A program made the position numbers and the translations under genes. A DNA stretch of 64,000 bases from Bifidobacterium dentium JCM 1195 = DSM 20436 (GTDB taxonomy: Bacteria; Actinomycetota; Actinomycetes; Actinomycetales; Bifidobacteriaceae): positions 744,001-808,000 of the forward strand of contig NZ_AP012326.1 in NCBI RefSeq assembly GCF_001042595.1, read 5' to 3'. Below are positions 63,055-64,000 of this stretch, piece after piece. The notes beneath the pieces were generated by a model, which made no database searches, had not been told where the DNA came from, and saw only the letters and a list, made by a program, of their open reading frames with translations. How positions within the stretch are numbered: the stretch's first letter is position 1; every line of letters begins with the position of its first letter.

Positions 63055-64000
63055 ATGACGGATGAAACGACAATATCGTATCAGCGAAATCTGGTGACGA
63101 TAAGGAATCTCAAAAAAATATACCGCACCGAAGATGGTGAGAAGGTGGCTTTGCATGATGTGAACCTGAATATCACCAAAAGAGACATTTACGGCATCAT
63201 AGGATTGAGTGGTGCCGGAAAATCCACACTGGTACGGTGCATTAATGGCCTGGAACGATATGATGGCGGCTCCATGGTCGTTGATGGACACGAAATCACA
63301 GATCTGTCCAAAAAAGACCTCAGGGCGGTACGCCGCTCCATCGGCATGATTTTCCAATCATTCAATCTCATGCCTTCCAGAACGGTGGCGGGTAACGTTG
63401 AGCTGGCATTGCTTGATTCAGGTCTTGGCAAGGGTGAGCGGGAATCCCGTGTCAAGGAACTGCTTGAACTAGTGGATTTGTCCGAAAAGGCCGATAATTA
63501 TCCGAACGAACTATCTGGTGGTCAGAAGCAACGCGTTGCCATCGCACGGGCATTGGCCAACAATCCTAGCATCTTGCTCAGTGATGAGGCCACCAGTGCA
63601 CTTGATCCCAACACTACGAAGTCCATTCTGAGACTGCTCAAGCATCTACATGACACTTTGGGGCTGACGATTGTCATCATCACGCATCAGATGTCGGTGA
63701 TCAAGCAGATTTGCAATCGCGTCGCGGTGATGGATCGCGGCACCGTTGTGGAGGAAGGCAAGGTATTCGATATCTTTGCCAATCCGAGGGCTCCTCTGAC
63801 GCAGGCTTTCGTAGCGACGACTTCGAACCTTGGAAAAATCAGTGATCTGCTTGAGGACGGCTCGAACTTGGTTGATCTCAATCCGGGTCAGGTGCTGCTA
63901 CGTATGAAATACATATCGAAGGAAGTGTCCGAAGCACTCGTCTCGCATATCTCTCGCTCATTTAATATCGACGTCAACATCATTTTCGGTGACATCGACA
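63055..64000 (+). CDS. metN: Methionine-type ABC transporter ATP-binding protein (second MetN, cut by window end)
   Basis: The frame is open from ATG 63055 (behind TAAGGAATGG) to the last base, 315 codons. Walker A is GLSGAGKSTLVRC, Q-loop MIFQSFNLMPSRT, signature [15 protein letters not shown], Walker B ILLSDEATSALDPN and the switch THQMSVIKQICNR. After residue 250 a NIL-type ligand-sensing domain begins (VLLRMKYISKEVSEALVSHI). It is a paralogue of the MetN at 54490 and has an intact frame. MetI and MetQ partners would lie beyond the window. Confidence 0.92.
   Translation, partial: MTDETTISYQRNLVTIRNLKKIYRTEDGEKVALHDVNLNITKRDIYGIIGLSGAGKSTLVRCINGLERYDGGSMVVDGHEITDLSKKDLRAVRRSIGMIFQSFNLMPSRTVAGNVELALLDSGLGKGERESRVKELLELVDLSEKADNYPNELSGGQKQRVAIARALANNPSILLSDEATSALDPNTTKSILRLLKHLHDTLGLTIVIITHQMSVIKQICNRVAVMDRGTVVEEGKVFDIFANPRAPLTQAFVATTSNLGKISDLLEDGSNLVDLNPGQVLLRMKYISKEVSEALVSHISRSFNIDVNIIFGDID

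Overview
The window is a stretch of Bifidobacterium-type chromosome, most like the B. longum/B. breve group. This placement rests on high-GC coding bias, on gene sets I know from that group, and on Shine-Dalgarno-led starts. Those gene sets are sugar ABC systems with two permeases and no ATPase, next to GH42 and GH51 enzymes and LacI regulators; a cystathionine beta-synthase/cystathionine gamma-synthase pair; LuxS; and several amino-acid ABC importers. I could not run a database search, so the species is an inference. I see no rRNA, CRISPR array, prophage or insertion sequence.

Layout. 0-3.3 kb: a polar amino-acid ABC importer with two tandem binding proteins (the first cut by the window edge), a frameshifted permease and an ATPase. 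3.3-7.6 kb: a block of palindromic terminator repeats, glmS, an RluA-family pseudouridine synthase and an SstT-type Ser/Thr symporter. 8-19.8 kb: a plant-glycan island with a decayed sugar-binding-protein pseudogene, a LacI regulator, two sugar permeases, a GH42 beta-galactosidase, a GH51 arabinofuranosidase and two intact sugar-binding proteins, tied together by look-alike LacI operators. 19.8-22 kb: coaX and coaBC (coenzyme A synthesis). 22-27.2 kb: a complete five-gene peptide ABC importer, facing a degenerate LytS-like sensor kinase. 28.2-30.9 kb: the transsulfuration genes cbs and metB (metB frameshifted), preceded by a possible Cys-rich leader peptide. 30.9-42.4 kb: recQ, luxS, an acetyltransferase, an amino-acid permease, alr, dgt, dnaG and an anion-type transporter.

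42.5-48.9 kb: a VanZ-like membrane protein in an AT-richer patch, tRNA-Arg, a second palindromic repeat block, a DMT-like permease, a roughly 53-bp degenerate tandem repeat, a TetM-like ribosomal-protection GTPase, three tRNAs (Gly, Val, Val) and an acetyltransferase with a long low-complexity tail. 49-64 kb: an amino-acid/sulfur-amino-acid region with a four-gene polar amino-acid importer, a PanE-like reductase, MetQ, frameshifted MetN, MetI, an aminotransferase, a Cys/Met-metabolism PLP enzyme, a second polar amino-acid importer, an iron-type alcohol dehydrogenase homologue lacking one metal ligand, and a second MetN cut by the window end.

The themes are import of oligosaccharides and amino acids and internal conversion of sulfur amino acids. 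Three otherwise intact genes (permease at 1.7 kb, metB at 30.26 kb, metN at 55.23 kb) each carry one small indel. They could be real lesions or sequencing errors. The most interesting non-gene signals are the Cys-codon leader upstream of cbs, the dispersed palindromic repeats, the 114-bp nested inverted repeat behind luxS and the 53-bp tandem repeat.
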